From Norana najaformis (lineage: Eukaryota; Annelida; Clitellata; Crassiclitellata; Hormogastridae): 64,000 nucleotides of DNA. The position numbers and the translations under genes are program-made. The first letter of the stretch is position 1; each line of letters starts with the position of its first letter. This document shows positions 23,601 to 33,043 of this stretch, piece after piece. The notes under the pieces were generated by a model. The model was given only the letters and a program-made list of their open reading frames with translations. It searched no databases and was not told the DNA's origin. The stretch lies in the NCBI GenBank assembly GCA_964023275.1, contig OZ029914.1:48252530-48316529 (forward strand). The letters run 5' to 3'.

Positions 23601-26436
23601 TTAGCCAACGAAAAATGTCACATATTGTCCTAACGATTTTGCCGAATTAATATAATACCTTTTCATCAAGCATATATATTCTCAATGATGTTCTAGTCTG
23701 GTCTGGACTGCTACCAGGCCATGACTCCAGCAGTGGAATGCGCTTTTGCTTCACCCAGAATTTGACGGCCTTTGTACCATGACGTGGTGCACCACCATAC
23801 TGTTGGAAGTGGCTGATGTCATAAATGTTGATCAATTTCTGCAGTTTTTCTTTCAGGATGTTCAGAATAAATGATTCCATGTATTGTGGTGTTCTTTGAC
23901 ATTATCCACAGCCCAGCCCGTCCAGCACCCCTTCGGTGACCTTCGGTGCCTAGTTCAATGTCGATATGACGTACTTGGGATTATGCCTTTGGTTAGCTGA
24001 TCTCCTCACATGCCTGCAGAAACCGTAAAATTTTGTGAGAAGTACTCTTATTCGAAAATATTACGCGCTCCCACTGGTCAGAAGTCCACAGTTTGTACTT
24101 ATGACTAAAGGTCAGACGATCCTTAACATTCTTTAGTGACAGCTTTGGTTTTTGTGCAGGACGAAACAACTGCATACCAGCATCGAATAGTCTTCTTTGA
24201 ATTGTTCTGTTGCTGGGATTCTTGTCTGGAGACCCAGGTAATCTGGATGTGATCACACTTGAAGATGCCTTGGGTGAAAACTTTGCAGTCTTCACAATCG
24301 CGATGTCAATCCGCATGGTAGTCACCTTCGGTCTCCTACAGCGATGCCGCGATTTCAAGTTGTGTTGTTCAGTCACCTTTTTCACGGTAGCAACAACAGT
24401 TGAATGAGCCATCTTCATCTTCTTAGCAGTCTCTCTAATGGGCATCTTCTATTTGCATAATATGAATATTTGTGCGCGCTTTTCTGGGTGAGCTGTCCTC
24501 CACGAACCATGGTCATCTCTGCAATGCGCACAAAGACAGTTGAACTCAGAGGATCTCTTTCAAAAAGAGATAACTAATACGCATTAATATTACACAGTAA
24601 TTCAAATTTTACCTATTATCGCTAACACAGCACAAATTATGTAGTTCATTTACTTTAAAATTGAAATAAAATCCGTAAAACGGTAAGTATATTAGAATAC
24701 CAACCTTCACACAGCTTCTTGCCGGAAACGACAGTAAACCGGGATAAAATGATCAAAATATGAATTTTAAAACTATTTTCCAACTACTTAACACAGTAGC
24801 AATCCGTTGTTACAACGCTTATAGCAAAAGAAGCACACTAACTAAGAAAAATAGCTCCGAAAGAGCCAAACACCACCAGAACATTGGAAAATGTGCCAAA
24901 AAGTGTATGGTTGCCAACTTTTGGCCATGACTGTATATATATATATATATGTATATAATGTCTATAGATATATTCAAATGCACACATCTACACATGCACA
25001 CACATACATGCATACATAAACCTATAAGCATACATACATACAAGGGCTGACCTGTTACCTCACATAATCACGATAAGCGGGTTTAAGCACAAGTGACAGA
25101 ATTGTAACCCAACATAGAAACACATAATGAAAGCTGAACTTAGGGCTAGCATATAGAATTACAGTTTAACAAAGGCACAGTTTAGGCCTCACGCTGTTTG
25201 TTTTCCATATTCTAAAAAATACAGCCTTTTAAGCTGTAAATTTCCAGGTGTTGATATTTTAAATACTAAAATATGCGCAGTTTCTGCAAGGCCAATGCTT
25301 AATTAATTGGTGAGATGATTAAACAAACATTCTGCTTTGGGAAAAACTCAGTAAAAACGATAGTGTTCAATTTTAAAACCGGCTTTCGGCCTGAAAGTAG
25401 AAACTAACTTTTGAGTTGCAATTGCCTCTACAGCTGCTTTTTTATTAACTAATTGGCCAAAGATGAAGCTTCATGATGTTTACGTTTAAGCATCAAATAA
25501 ACAAAATAGAAATTGAAATAAAATCTAAGCTAAAACAGTCGAAAATAAAAGTAAAAGCATCACAAAGCATTATAGGCAACAACGGCAATAACATATCCAG
25601 TACACATCCCTTTGCTCTCCTGTCAACACGAACACTCCTGCCCTCTCCCTCTCTCCTGCAGCTTTTCACTCAAAACCGAACTCTTCAGTCTATCCTATCC
25701 TGCTTCTGCTCATGCACCATCTCATCTCTACTGTCACCAACGATTTCCACTGTAGCACTGTGTTGTCTCCCCAGCTTGATCCTTTCCCCGGAAACTGACC
25801 AGGTCCCAAAACTGACGAAGCAACCTGGCTCTCGCGGATTTGATTTGATATAATGCCGGTGAATGAGCTTGTCTCTCTGAAGCGGCTTTTGTGGGGCGCT
25901 GAGAATTTCGGAAATTTGCATTTACATTTACAATACAGTGGATGGGCTTGGAATTTAATCTTTTCAGCGTAAGAGTTTACGTAACATAATGCCTGATGGC
26001 ATAAGACATTAGTGAAGCAATTATGGATATGAAATGTTTGTTACCTTAATGAAAGGTAATCATGTTAACCTACAGTCAAACATTTGACTGACATATTCTA
26101 GCATCATGCAAGTAATATCTGCTTTAATTTACACTGATTTTGCTTTGCTTCTTAGCAGTGTTTGTCTTTGAACGTCTATATTATATGTAAAGGCCTCCTA
26201 ACTGAGTGAGAGAGTTAGTGAGTTAGCGAGCAATATCATTTCCAAATAAATTAACCTTGTCTTTTTAGACTATCAATGGAGCTGATGGAACGCAGTATTT
26301 GGATGTGACTTCGATACGTGATCCGAACTCAAGAGCTCCGTTCAGACATCCTCCGATGTTCAGTGTAGTGGAGACTTACGCAAGCATCGATCACACATTC
26401 GGTGATCCACCACCTCTTCCGCCTAAACAACACTGA
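11581..26436 (+). CDS. IgR2: three-Ig receptor with ITSM/SH3 tail
   Basis: Exons are 11581-11614, 12541-12930, 14531-14887, 18528-18788, 19908-20024, 21567-21638, 22075-22130 and 26269-26436, totalling 1455 nt and 484 residues. The order is split signal peptide (1 to about 35), V-like Ig (to about 141), middle Ig (142-260), I-set Ig (261-347), TM helix (about 358-378) and a cytoplasmic tail of about 100 residues. The tail holds Y423 in VYAEV, an ITSM at 437-442 (TQYLDV), Y466 in YASI, and a class II SH3 ligand PPLPPK (477-482). TxYxxV motifs are known to bind SAP-type or SHP phosphatase SH2 domains. The ectodomain pairs with IgR1/IgR5 but the TM and tail pair with IgR3. Introns host two DNA transposons. 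A recognition or immune receptor is inferred; the ligand is unknown. Confidence 0.75.
11615..12540 (+). other. IgR2 intron 1
   Basis: Non-coding. It contains the CATA-type microsatellite at about 11810-11910 and otherwise nothing recognised. Confidence 0.5.
12541..12930 (+). CDS. IgR2 exon: V-like Ig domain
   Basis: This 390-nt phase 1-1 exon lies between TTCTTGCACAG and GGTGAGA. It encodes the hydrophobic core of the signal peptide followed by an Ig domain. The first cysteine is in RMECSRN, the core tryptophan in INWEF, and the second cysteine in the classic DLSHAGTYRC motif. N-glycosylation sequons include NLSS and NNTR. Exon length is identical to IgR5 56480-56869. The stretch between NLSS and the second cysteine is nearly invariant, while the segment after that cysteine is very different from IgR5. 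Confidence 0.9.
12931..14530 (+). other. IgR2 intron 2 with unexplained GC-richer insertion
   Basis: The equivalent IgR5 intron is only about 360 nt, so roughly 1.2 kb here is additional. The stretch 13300-14350 is richer in GC than its surroundings and holds several short open frames on both strands that overlap one another and have no recognisable motif. It is most likely an inserted repeat. The 3' end, TCTAAACATTTGCAG, matches IgR5. Confidence 0.5.
14531..14887 (+). CDS. IgR2 exon: middle Ig domain
   Basis: This 357-nt phase 1-1 exon runs from after ACATTTGCAG to the GTGAGT donor. The core is MWCTVNY, NWIPVMEW and VTFSCKTT. An extra cysteine pair flanks the core, one near the N-terminus (PVCNTNAS) and one just after the core. 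The exon ends in a T, so it contributes the first base of a tyrosine codon completed by the next exon. It has many Asn-Ser/Thr sequons. It is collinear with IgR5 57231-57587 and related to IgR4 45843-46166 through the shared 'NWxPxMEW' signature. Confidence 0.9.
15776..17999 (-). mobile_element. 2.2-kb TIR DNA transposon in IgR2 intron 3
   Basis: The left end reads TGTGCTGAACACGAATAT and the right end carries its reverse complement at about 17982-17999. Weaker inverted similarity continues inward for about 50 bp, including TTGGCTCT on both sides. The element carries one degraded gene on the minus strand (15918-17608). The flanking intron aligns with IgR1 and IgR5, which lack the insertion. 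No clear target-site duplication is visible. The superfamily is not assigned. Confidence 0.75.
15918..17608 (-). pseudogene. Broken transposase-like gene
   Basis: Three minus-strand frames form one interrupted protein of roughly 550 residues. The N-terminal part (17608-17072) starts MPRKCVNTVDNFCYICGE and has paired cysteines (CYIC, CCATC, CYFC) suggesting zinc binding. A frameshift near 17100-17150 leads into 17147-16533, which holds a block with LCGDLKVVAILMG and MCFLCEWDSRA. An in-frame TGA at 16535-16533 precedes 16526-15918, with KFPRLSEAKIKEGVFVGPQI and DEHGERFHQDIATME. The His and acidic residues may be catalytic, but this is a guess. I recall similar unannotated proteins from several invertebrate genomes and cannot place the family. 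Its position inside an inverted-repeat element supports a transposase. Confidence 0.72.
18250..18527 (+). pseudogene. Truncated duplicate of IgR2 Ig3 exon start
   Basis: The end of intron 3 and the first part of the third Ig exon occur twice in tandem. The copy beginning at 18362 has an intact CTAATCAG acceptor and matching first codons. An extra base about 35 nt in (ACTTGTCTTTGTTGG versus ACCTATGTGGTTGG) shifts the frame, and the copy then runs back into intron sequence after GGGCCAATGGTATTGG. It cannot encode the domain, but it leaves a decoy splice acceptor 166 nt upstream of the real one. Confidence 0.8.
18528..18788 (+). CDS. IgR2 exon: third Ig domain (I-set)
   Basis: This 261-nt phase 1-1 exon lies between CTAATCAG and GGTAAAT. 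Core motifs are ITCWANGNPTPTYEW and SFSCTAHN. It is collinear with 1781-2041 and 58811-59071 and more diverged from them than they are from each other. Confidence 0.9.
18789..19907 (+). other. IgR2 intron 4
   Basis: The first several hundred bases resemble the start of the IgR1 and IgR5 introns after their third Ig exons. After about 19530 that similarity is lost. This is the region where the IgR1/5-type ectodomain gives way to a different TM and tail module. The antisense LINE 3' end present in the IgR1/IgR5 intron is absent here. Confidence 0.55.
19908..20024 (+). CDS. IgR2 exon: transmembrane segment
   Basis: This 117-nt phase 1-1 exon lies after AAATTACAG and before GGTAGGC. A short stalk with an NST sequon leads into the hydrophobic helix IMIALIVVGSVCCLVLALCLW and then SSRC. 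It is unlike the TM exon of IgR1/IgR5. No charged residue lies in the helix, so pairing with an ITAM adaptor through a membrane charge is unlikely. Confidence 0.85.
20216..20495 (-). repeat. Antisense LINE 3' end in IgR2 intron 5
   Basis: This is the same recurrent LINE 3' sequence as in the IgR1 intron, recognised by CAGGCGCTCAGTCAAAAC, GATCAAGATCCAAGAGTC and GAAGAGGAATGTTTT. It lies 3' of the TM exon here, not 5' as in IgR1/IgR5, so it is an independent insertion. Confidence 0.7.
21221..21276 (+). pseudogene. Decayed tail exon (relic) in IgR2 intron 5
   Basis: The region TTTTCTTTCAATG...GTAAGGAC, followed by AACGACTAAAGTTCATTAA, is similar to the IgR3 exon 42166-42210 with its flanks (TTTTCTTTCAAG...GTAAGAATC, ACGAATAAAGTTCGTTAAG). 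Here the acceptor AG has become AT, and the donor would leave the wrong phase. It is probably skipped. Confidence 0.5.
21567..21638 (+). CDS. IgR2 tail exon 1, GC donor
   Basis: This 72-nt phase 1-1 exon follows CACAAATGCAG. Its donor is GAAG|GCAAGA, a non-canonical GC donor with an otherwise strong consensus. It encodes the acidic ESFEDQSEGRVRAVQATQ segment ending LEAE and contains no tyrosine. The homologous IgR3 exon 43832-43894 ends in the same GCAAGA donor. Using the GC donor is the only way found to keep the frame open to the next exon. Confidence 0.7.
22075..22130 (+). CDS. IgR2 tail exon 2, two tyrosines
   Basis: This 56-nt exon enters in phase 1 after CGGATATTTTCAG and leaves in phase 0 at AAAG|GTACAT. 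It encodes GYSLQQRHPFPVYAEVRRK, with YxxV in VYAEV. A stronger-looking donor 10 nt downstream (GTAAGT) would give phase 1, which puts a stop into the last exon, so the first donor is preferred. Flanks are nearly identical to IgR3 44369. Confidence 0.75.
23640..24935 (-). mobile_element. Degenerate Tc1/mariner transposon
   Basis: The minus-strand frame from 24445 encodes an N-terminal helix-turn-helix region (MPIRETAKKMKMAHSTVVAT), then NRTIQRRLFDAGM and WTSDQWERVIFS, the usual start of the catalytic domain. After a break, 23880-23647 gives QQYGGAPRHGTKAV and SWPGSSPDQ. The second catalytic aspartate of the usual QQDNAP motif is not present. The right end, ACAGTCATGGCCAAAAGTTG read on the minus strand near 24933, resembles a Tc1-type terminal repeat. 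The left end was not found. Inactive. Confidence 0.8.
25605..25935 (+). repeat. LINE 3' end fragment
   Basis: Translation gives a decayed LINE C-terminus (QLFTQNRTLQSILS). A 3' tail follows (GGTGAATGAGCTTGTCTCTC, GGGGCGCTGAGAAT) ending in a TTTACA-type repeat. The reverse complement of the same tail occurs at about 40135-40370. Confidence 0.6.
26269..26436 (+). CDS. IgR2 terminal exon: ITSM, YASI and SH3 motif
   Basis: This 168-nt phase 0 exon follows CTTGTCTTTTTAG and ends at TGA. It encodes 55 residues: an ITSM (TQYLDV, matching TxYxxV), a second YxxI site (ETYASI), and a C-terminal PPPLPPK proline motif fitting a class II SH3 ligand. The phase 0 entry matches the phase 0 exit of 22130. 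Its frame is short, but composition, motif density and phase all support it. Confidence 0.75.
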   Translation, partial: TINGADGTQYLDVTSIRDPNSRAPFRHPPMFSVVETYASIDHTFGDPPPLPPKQH

Positions 26437-28499
26437 GACCACTTAACCATGGACGGCTTAATTCTTAAGAATTGATTAATTCAAGAATATACGGCTGATG
26501 TTTTCTGTGTCTTAGGCTCAAGGATAACTCTGGTTCCGACTCGCAAACAATTGATTAATTCAAGAAATGCACTTAATTATATATAAAGGTTTAAATGACT
26601 TAGCAAACGAAGTGTATTTGAGCTTTCTGACAAAGTCCTACAACAACAAGTTTCTCTCAAGGGGCGCAAGACAGGTCCGCAGTAAATGTTAATGTACTTA
26701 GCACTTAATCGAAACATATATTACTGGAATATACATAAACAAATTTATGTCTCTCGTAGACTTTTGTGATCTATGCGTAATTTTGAAATTGCTTAGTTGC
26801 TGCTTAATTTTGACACAGGAAATTGTGATTCGGACTCTACCATAATAAGTAATACTACTTACATTTATAATTGTATGCATCAATTCATGCTGTGCTTTGT
26901 TCTAGAATCGGCAAGGTCTAATATTGGATATTATAACTTGGTACATGTGTAGTCTTCCTTTCTGTCATGTTTTCCACTATCTCTGCTGCTCAGAATCTGT
27001 TATGGTATGTGGCTTATTTGTTTGATCATGGCTCCAGGCATTGAATTTATTAATTATTTCCTCCTTCGTTATTTGGTTGAAATTCATTTCTCTGTGTTAC
27101 AATTTTCAACGTTTAAGTTTTGTTGTAGCCTATGTTACGCAAGCATTTATCAAGAACTATTTCGATGTTTTTAGATTTCAGCGACAGCTTGTAGCAAAAA
27201 ACTTCAAAAGTGGGACATTGAAATGCTTTGATACAAGCGTTTCAATGTCCTACTTTTGAAATTTCAAATATTAAAACTTTAAAAGGAACGAAAATTACGT
27301 TTACAACGTTTAAGCTTTGTTGTAGCCTATGTTACGCAAGCATTTATCAAGAACTATTTCGATGCTTTTAGATTTCAGCGACAGCTTGTATCAAAGCATT
27401 TCAATGCCCTACTTTTGAAGTTTCAAATATTAAAACTTTAAAAGGAATGAAAATGGCGTTAGTTAATATGGTATGTAGCTTTTTCTTTTTAGATTTTATG
27501 TGATCCGAGCCAATAAAGGTAATAAAATGTAGCAATGTATTTTGAATGGACCCATGGAATGGATTATGAATTCTCACTGTTGTTTCACTTCGAAGCGACC
27601 ACTGATTGATGTCTTGTGCGTTATTAAAAACTGCGTTATAAAAGTATCCCTAGTAAATCTGATTTCCTATGTTTACATCTTTCGCCAAAAAAGTTGCCAT
27701 TTTTCGGATTACTGCCAATTTCCTTAGTCATTTTTGTAGCTTGCCTAATGTAAAAAACCCTGATACACTTTAGTAATCAATCATTCTCAATTCAGGTCTA
27801 GATCCTAAAGTCTCGACCATCACCTCTTTTCAAATATTTAGCCAATGAAATAGGACATATTTTTCTTAACAGGCTGCTTTTGATCAGACACCAACATGTA
27901 TGTAGACCGATTTACAAAGATACATAATGTGAGTAGATATGTCCAAATGCATACACCTACATATTCATACACAAATACACAGATTTTTCCGAGCTGTAGC
28001 ATTTAAAACAGATTGATGTTGGCTAATACAAAACGAGAGAGATCTGCATATATAGCTCTACTATAGTCGACCGTAGAACATATGAATGCGTGCATCAGAG
28101 TAGAACAGTCTTAGGAGAAAACGAATGGCGTATAGTGCCTTCTGGCGCAGGTGATAAAAGCATGTTCTACATACTGTCTTCAAATGCTCAGAGAAAGTCA
28201 ATTCTTGGTTCAAGTGACAAAGAAGATGCAAGGTATATTGGTGGTAGAATATTATAATACATTTTGTTTAACTTGAATGGCGTATCCATACCAGACTTGA
28301 TGTCGTGCAACATGAAAGTCTTAACAGGCCAATACAGGAAAGTTAAACGGGTGACAACACATTCCTTTTGGCCTATAACCAAAACATATATCGAACTCAC
28401 ACAGAAGCAACCAGAGCAGCATAATACAGTACCTGTGGAGTTATCAGAAGGTGGAGTATTCAAAACATTACGACTCAGTTAATAATAACAGGAATAAGC
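26437..28499. other. Intergenic with local duplications
   Basis: No gene is recognised. A direct duplication covers 27107-27298 and 27303-27457, and the first copy contains a hairpin (27203-27223 with 27240-27260). A repeat near 27660-27870 is related to 23430-23640, with shared blocks TTCGCCAAAAAAG and TTGCCTAATGT. A CATA microsatellite lies at about 27945-27985. Confidence 0.5.
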
Positions 28500-28980
28500 T
28501 GTCAATTAGTTAGAAGCACATTATAGAATGTATGGAAAAGTCATGGCATATTGCTTGCAAAAAAGATACGATTTCTGAAAGTTCTTGTATGACCAGTGGC
28601 ACAGTATGCCTGTGAGACCTGGCCCATAAAGACAGCTGAAGGAGCAAGAATCAATGCATTTGAAATTAAGTGTTTTGCGGCAGATTCCTAAGAATACCGT
28701 GGACTGCTAAGAAGACAAATGAGTGGGTCTTAGAGAGGGCAGCAGTAGAGAGGAGTCTGTTCAGTTTAATCAAAAAGAGGAAGCTTTCATACTTCGGGCA
28801 TTATGCTAAGAAAGAGTGGAGACTGCTCAGAGAAAGAGGTCATCTAAGGCACAATCCCTGGATCCCGAGCTCGATGAAGACTCAAGATGACAGCATAGTC
28901 AATATAAAACCGTGACCTGAATTATGGTTCGACCAGTTATTATTGGAGACAAGGGACAAAATCCACTAGGCAAATCCTAG
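28500..28980 (+). pseudogene. LINE reverse-transcriptase fragment
   Basis: Broken frames encode WKSHGILLAKKIRFLKVLV, PVAQYACETWPIKTAEGARI and then LRIPWTAKKTNEWVLERAAV, SLIKKRKLSYFGH. This is the same family and region as the minus-strand fragment at 9100-9911. There are several stops and a frameshift. Confidence 0.78.
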
Positions 28981-29099
28981 GCTAGAGGACAGTTGAAGAC
29001 AAGACAAGGAACAAATTAAACATTGCGCTTAAAAGTAAAAAATGCTACTAAACAGATTTATTTTTACTGCTTTGGCTCTCAATTAAATGTAATTAAGAT

Positions 29100-29944
29100 T
29101 GCTGTGATTGTAATTTTAATTGCAATTGGAAATGTGTATAGCACCTCTTCAATATAAACTATTTTGTTCTTGTACGCGCTCCCAGTGCTAGGTCAAATGA
29201 TGTTAAAGTTTTTTAAAGAACAAAACCAGCTTATTTGTAGTCATTTAAAGCAAAATTAGCGAGACAGACTTAAACCGGTTCGGTTCAGAGTCAAATTTTT
29301 AAAAATCATGCATATTTTTGGGAAAACGCCTACGGCGGATGGGATTTAGAATAACAGCGACAAAAAAGATAATGAGAAGATTTGGGAGATAAGTTTTCAA
29401 AATGCTGCTTTGAGCTTTTAATGATAGTGCTACAACAGTCGCTATATTCTGAGCTGTTATCTAAAACGCGGGAAACTTACCTGCTGGTCGGAAGACAGGA
29501 GGGGCTGTGGTGCACGGTGTACGAGAACGAGGACGATTGTCTAGACTGTCTTTGGTCAGTTGCTAATGAGGGAGCGAACTCAAGGAGTCTTTGGTCGGAG
29601 GGATAGAAGCGAGCTGAAGAAGAATTTTGGGAGTTCAAGGCAGGTTTTCGTTGGACGAACTGAAGAAGCGAGGCCGTGTAACCGACAACACATACGAATA
29701 ATCGCCAATAAAGCTAGAACCTCGGAAGAATTGATGCGATAAAGAATCTCCTCGCCCATTTCATGTTTGGTGACACATTTCTGTGAAAGAGGGATTTATA
29801 ACTTATGATTCAATATTGATTAATGCGCCAGTAAACCTGAACCTTTGTAGAAGAATTGATGTGCTAAAGATTCTCCTCGCTCATTTTTATATTTGGTGAC
29901 AAATTTCTGATTCCTGACACTGAATATATTATCAGTTACTTTCT
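29100..29944. other. Unclassified insertion next to orphan receptor flank
   Basis: This begins with AATTG/TAATT repeats and a partial antisense LINE tail (about 29160-29300). A GC-richer block of about 380 bp follows (29380-29760), with an AATAAAG near 29706 and a TTTGGTGACA motif near 29767 that repeats near 29899. It could be an LTR-type remnant, but no second LTR or gag-pol frame was found. It lies exactly where receptor exons would be expected beside the orphan flank. Confidence 0.35.
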
Positions 29945-32045
29945 TGAATTCAATAGTTGCAGCAATAAGCTCTGCTTTAAATAAAAGTAGAATTTTGCAC
30001 TAGCACCACAAAAACAGTTGAAACAACTCTTAAGAATAGGCCTACTTCTAAGCAGAATTAGCTCGAAGTGCAAAATTAACTGATAATGTTTGAGTGTACA
30101 TAATGTCTGAGTGTATAGGCTATAACGACTTTATTTATGGGAAAGTTTATAGCATAATGGCCTATATTCTAAACAATAAACTCTAAGCTAACTGTGCGAA
30201 GTTACCGACAAGCGTCAAACATTGGCCTATTTTTCTCAACATTTCTTTTAATTAAATCATGAATCCATTTTGAACCTCTATTAATTTCATACAGGCTTAG
30301 CCAAATAATAAAATCATATATTTATATTAATAAAATGATGACGTTCTTTTTCAATGATGTTCTGAAGTCGTTTTGTCTTTTGCCCATGAAGTCTTTCATT
30401 TGCACGAATGGCATTTCAAAAAGAACTGTTTAATCCTTAAAGACCATATTTCTCAAGTCGAATTTGAGTGTCTTATTTTAAAGCCAAATATTTTATTTCT
30501 AACACATACTATTATATAAAACGCATAAATTAGATCAGTTTTGAATGAGCCAACTGATTAAGACCCACGCAGTCGAATTAACATTAATCCTACAAGGATG
30601 CCAGTAGGCATTAATGTAATGATTGCCCACATAGTTGGCTAGAGTTGTGTTTGATTATCATGTGATGGATTTTACAGGTTAGTTTTGAAAATAGGTTGTG
30701 TGTGAATCTGTGCCTTGAAGAAAAGTTTATATTTTTTCAAACCAAAATCAGTTCATTTAATGTTCTCAACAGATTCAGCTTCGCTTGCACCACTTGGAAT
30801 GTAGACTGTTAGTCGACACACGACATTAAGGAAAAGAAAACGTAAAAAATATCACAATTATCATAAAGAATAATGACATCATAGCAAAGAACAACGGAAG
30901 CTGTCCATTCCAGGTTTAGCTCCAAGTTAAAACCGCCCATCTAATTTGGTTCAAGAGATTTTTACAATCAAAATATGGCAGTCTCCATCTATCGAAAACG
31001 ATAGTCATTTGTTATTCGATTACTTTAAGAACGCGCCAAACGGATACCTTGATAGTTGCTCTCAGTTATCAACATCTCTAATAAAACCAAGTAGTTAATT
31101 ACGCAGCTTTGAACACTTTTAAATTGTTAAGCGTTTATTTATTTTTATTTATTTATTAAAACACTTATTACAGGCGCAATGTCAGTTGACCTAAATCTCA
31201 GGCGCGGATGTTTGTTCGCTGTGGGCCAAGATGGCATATTAGGAAAAAACTATTAAATTCAAAAATAGAGAAATCAAGCTTATTGCCTGCAAACAACAAG
31301 TAACACCAATACTTTCCAAGTCTACGAAATCTTTGATGTCATTCTTTCGTAAACCCTTTCGGGAGTTACTGATAATACCTTTTTGAGAGCTTTCCCGGAC
31401 ATTTGTGTCACGTCCTCGCTTCCCCTCTGGTCTAGCAGGGACAATTCAGCGCGAAGCTATATTTTTTTAACTCGTAGTAACAATCAGCTTATGATCTGGA
31501 AAGTTCTCCTCAGCTGGCGTACACTGCTGTATTCTGTCTGATCTCGTGTTAATCTGTTCCTGATCTCAATCTCTGTAGAATCACCCTTGCTGCGACAAGC
31601 AGCATTTATAAAACCGAGTCGGCCGAACATAAGACCTGGGGTGTATATTGATGTCCTTTCGCCCTATAGCTAGCCTGTTTATCTCATAAACGTGTTCATC
31701 GCTGTGTGAGACTAGGCGGTTAACGTCTTTGCCCTAAGATACGCTAGCGGATGACATAGCATGTTCTGCGATGTCATAGTGGTGACCTCAGGCGAATGTC
31801 GTCGTCGTCGCCTTCATGACAATTTGCAAACATTTAATTTAATAAATTAGTGTGATAATTGTTTCAGCTGTAACCCTGCGAAGATCCAAGAATCCAACAC
31901 AAAATATACTGATACCTTCATAAATCTATAAAATTAAGAGGGAAGAACGAAGGCTGCAATTTTGTTGACCCACATCAATGACTTTCATTCGACATTTTAT
32001 TAGCCACATCTCCCAGTTTTTTTAGTCTCTAAGATTTGTGTCTTC
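29945..32045 (+). repeat. Orphan copy of the receptor 3' flank
   Basis: About 2.1 kb aligns along its length with the sequence downstream of IgR5 (about 61975-63905), and its first part also aligns with the IgR1 flank (4870-5045). Shared landmarks include GCAGCAATAAGC, AGCCAAATAATAA, GTCACGTCCTCGCTTCC and CACATCTCCCAGTTTTTT. No Ig, TM or tail exon precedes it. It is best read as the remains of another duplicated receptor unit whose coding part was lost or replaced. Confidence 0.65.
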
Positions 32046-32584
32046 TAGGTTCGGTTTTAAATAAAGACCCACTTTTTCTTCTCTGTCCTTCTTGAATGGC
32101 GCCATTTTTACTTATTAGGCCTACAATATAATGTAGGCTCAGTTAAAGCGGTCACTTCTGAACGGCAAAGCAAACTGTCTTAATATCGCCATCTGCTGAG
32201 AACGCGCGAAGGCAAATTTTATCGTAGTCGGTGTTTTTAGGCCTATGAAAGTTACCATAGCATTATGTTCATTTTAACGTAAAGATTCAGACAAATGTAA
32301 ATAGTAAAAAAATAACTACACAAATACGATTCCGATTGACATAATTATGATGATGAATAAAAGACATACATTCCAGTAGTCGGCCACAAGTTTAGTTCCA
32401 ACCCAAAAAGACCATTATTATTAAGTCATTTTGTTCAAGCAAGTATTTTGCAATCAGAACATGACATCCTCCATCTGTCGAAAACAATCGGCATTAGTCT
32501 ATTTCTGTTACAATGCGTCAAAATATAACTTTGGTAGTAAAGTACTTTCCTGCATATCGATTTTGTTTTGACTGAGCGCGTATA

Positions 32585-32750
32585 AATAAGATGGTTCCCG
32601 CGACTTAGCTTACTTTGGGCGCTATAGAAATCTCGAGTTTACGATTTCGATTATGTTGAAAGATACGCGGGCCTTTCAATAAGATGGTTCCCGCGACTTA
32701 GCTTACTTTGGGCGCTATAGAAATCTCGAGTTTACGATTTCGATTATGTT
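32585..32750. repeat. Tandem duplication of a LINE 3' tail
   Basis: The segment AATAAGATGGTTCCCGCGAC through CGATTATGTT occurs at 32585-32656 and again at 32678-32750. The spacer contains TGAAAGATACGCGGGCC (32657-32673), which recurs in inverted orientation at 33044-33060. Confidence 0.75.
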
Positions 32751-33043
32751 ATCGATGTCTCTTATATGCAGGCGTGAACTACTTTAAGCTTGGGGATTTA
32801 ATTTGACGGAGCCCAGAGCTTTAGATGGCGCTTACAAAATTTACATGGCGTTTCGTGATATCACATTCACATTATGATTCTAGTTTTCATTGCTTTAGCC
32901 TTTGTTTCTTTGATTTCTTCATTAGACCATAGCATTTCTTTATTTAGCCTACCTATCACATCTCTTTCTCGTCTGTTCTATATTTTGGGCGTAGCTTTTC
33001 ACATTCAAAGATAGCAGAATAATATGCTTTAGTTACCCATTCA

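Larger units (their letters stand above)
22131..26268 (+). other. IgR2 last intron, repeat-filled
   Basis: A 4.1-kb intron. It holds a TCTC-type pyrimidine microsatellite (about 22710-22805), a repeat (about 23400-23640) related to 27660-27870, a dead Tc1/mariner (about 23640-24935), TA and CATA microsatellites (24934-25045) and a LINE 3' end (25605-25935). It ends with the acceptor CTTGTCTTTTTAG. Confidence 0.65.
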
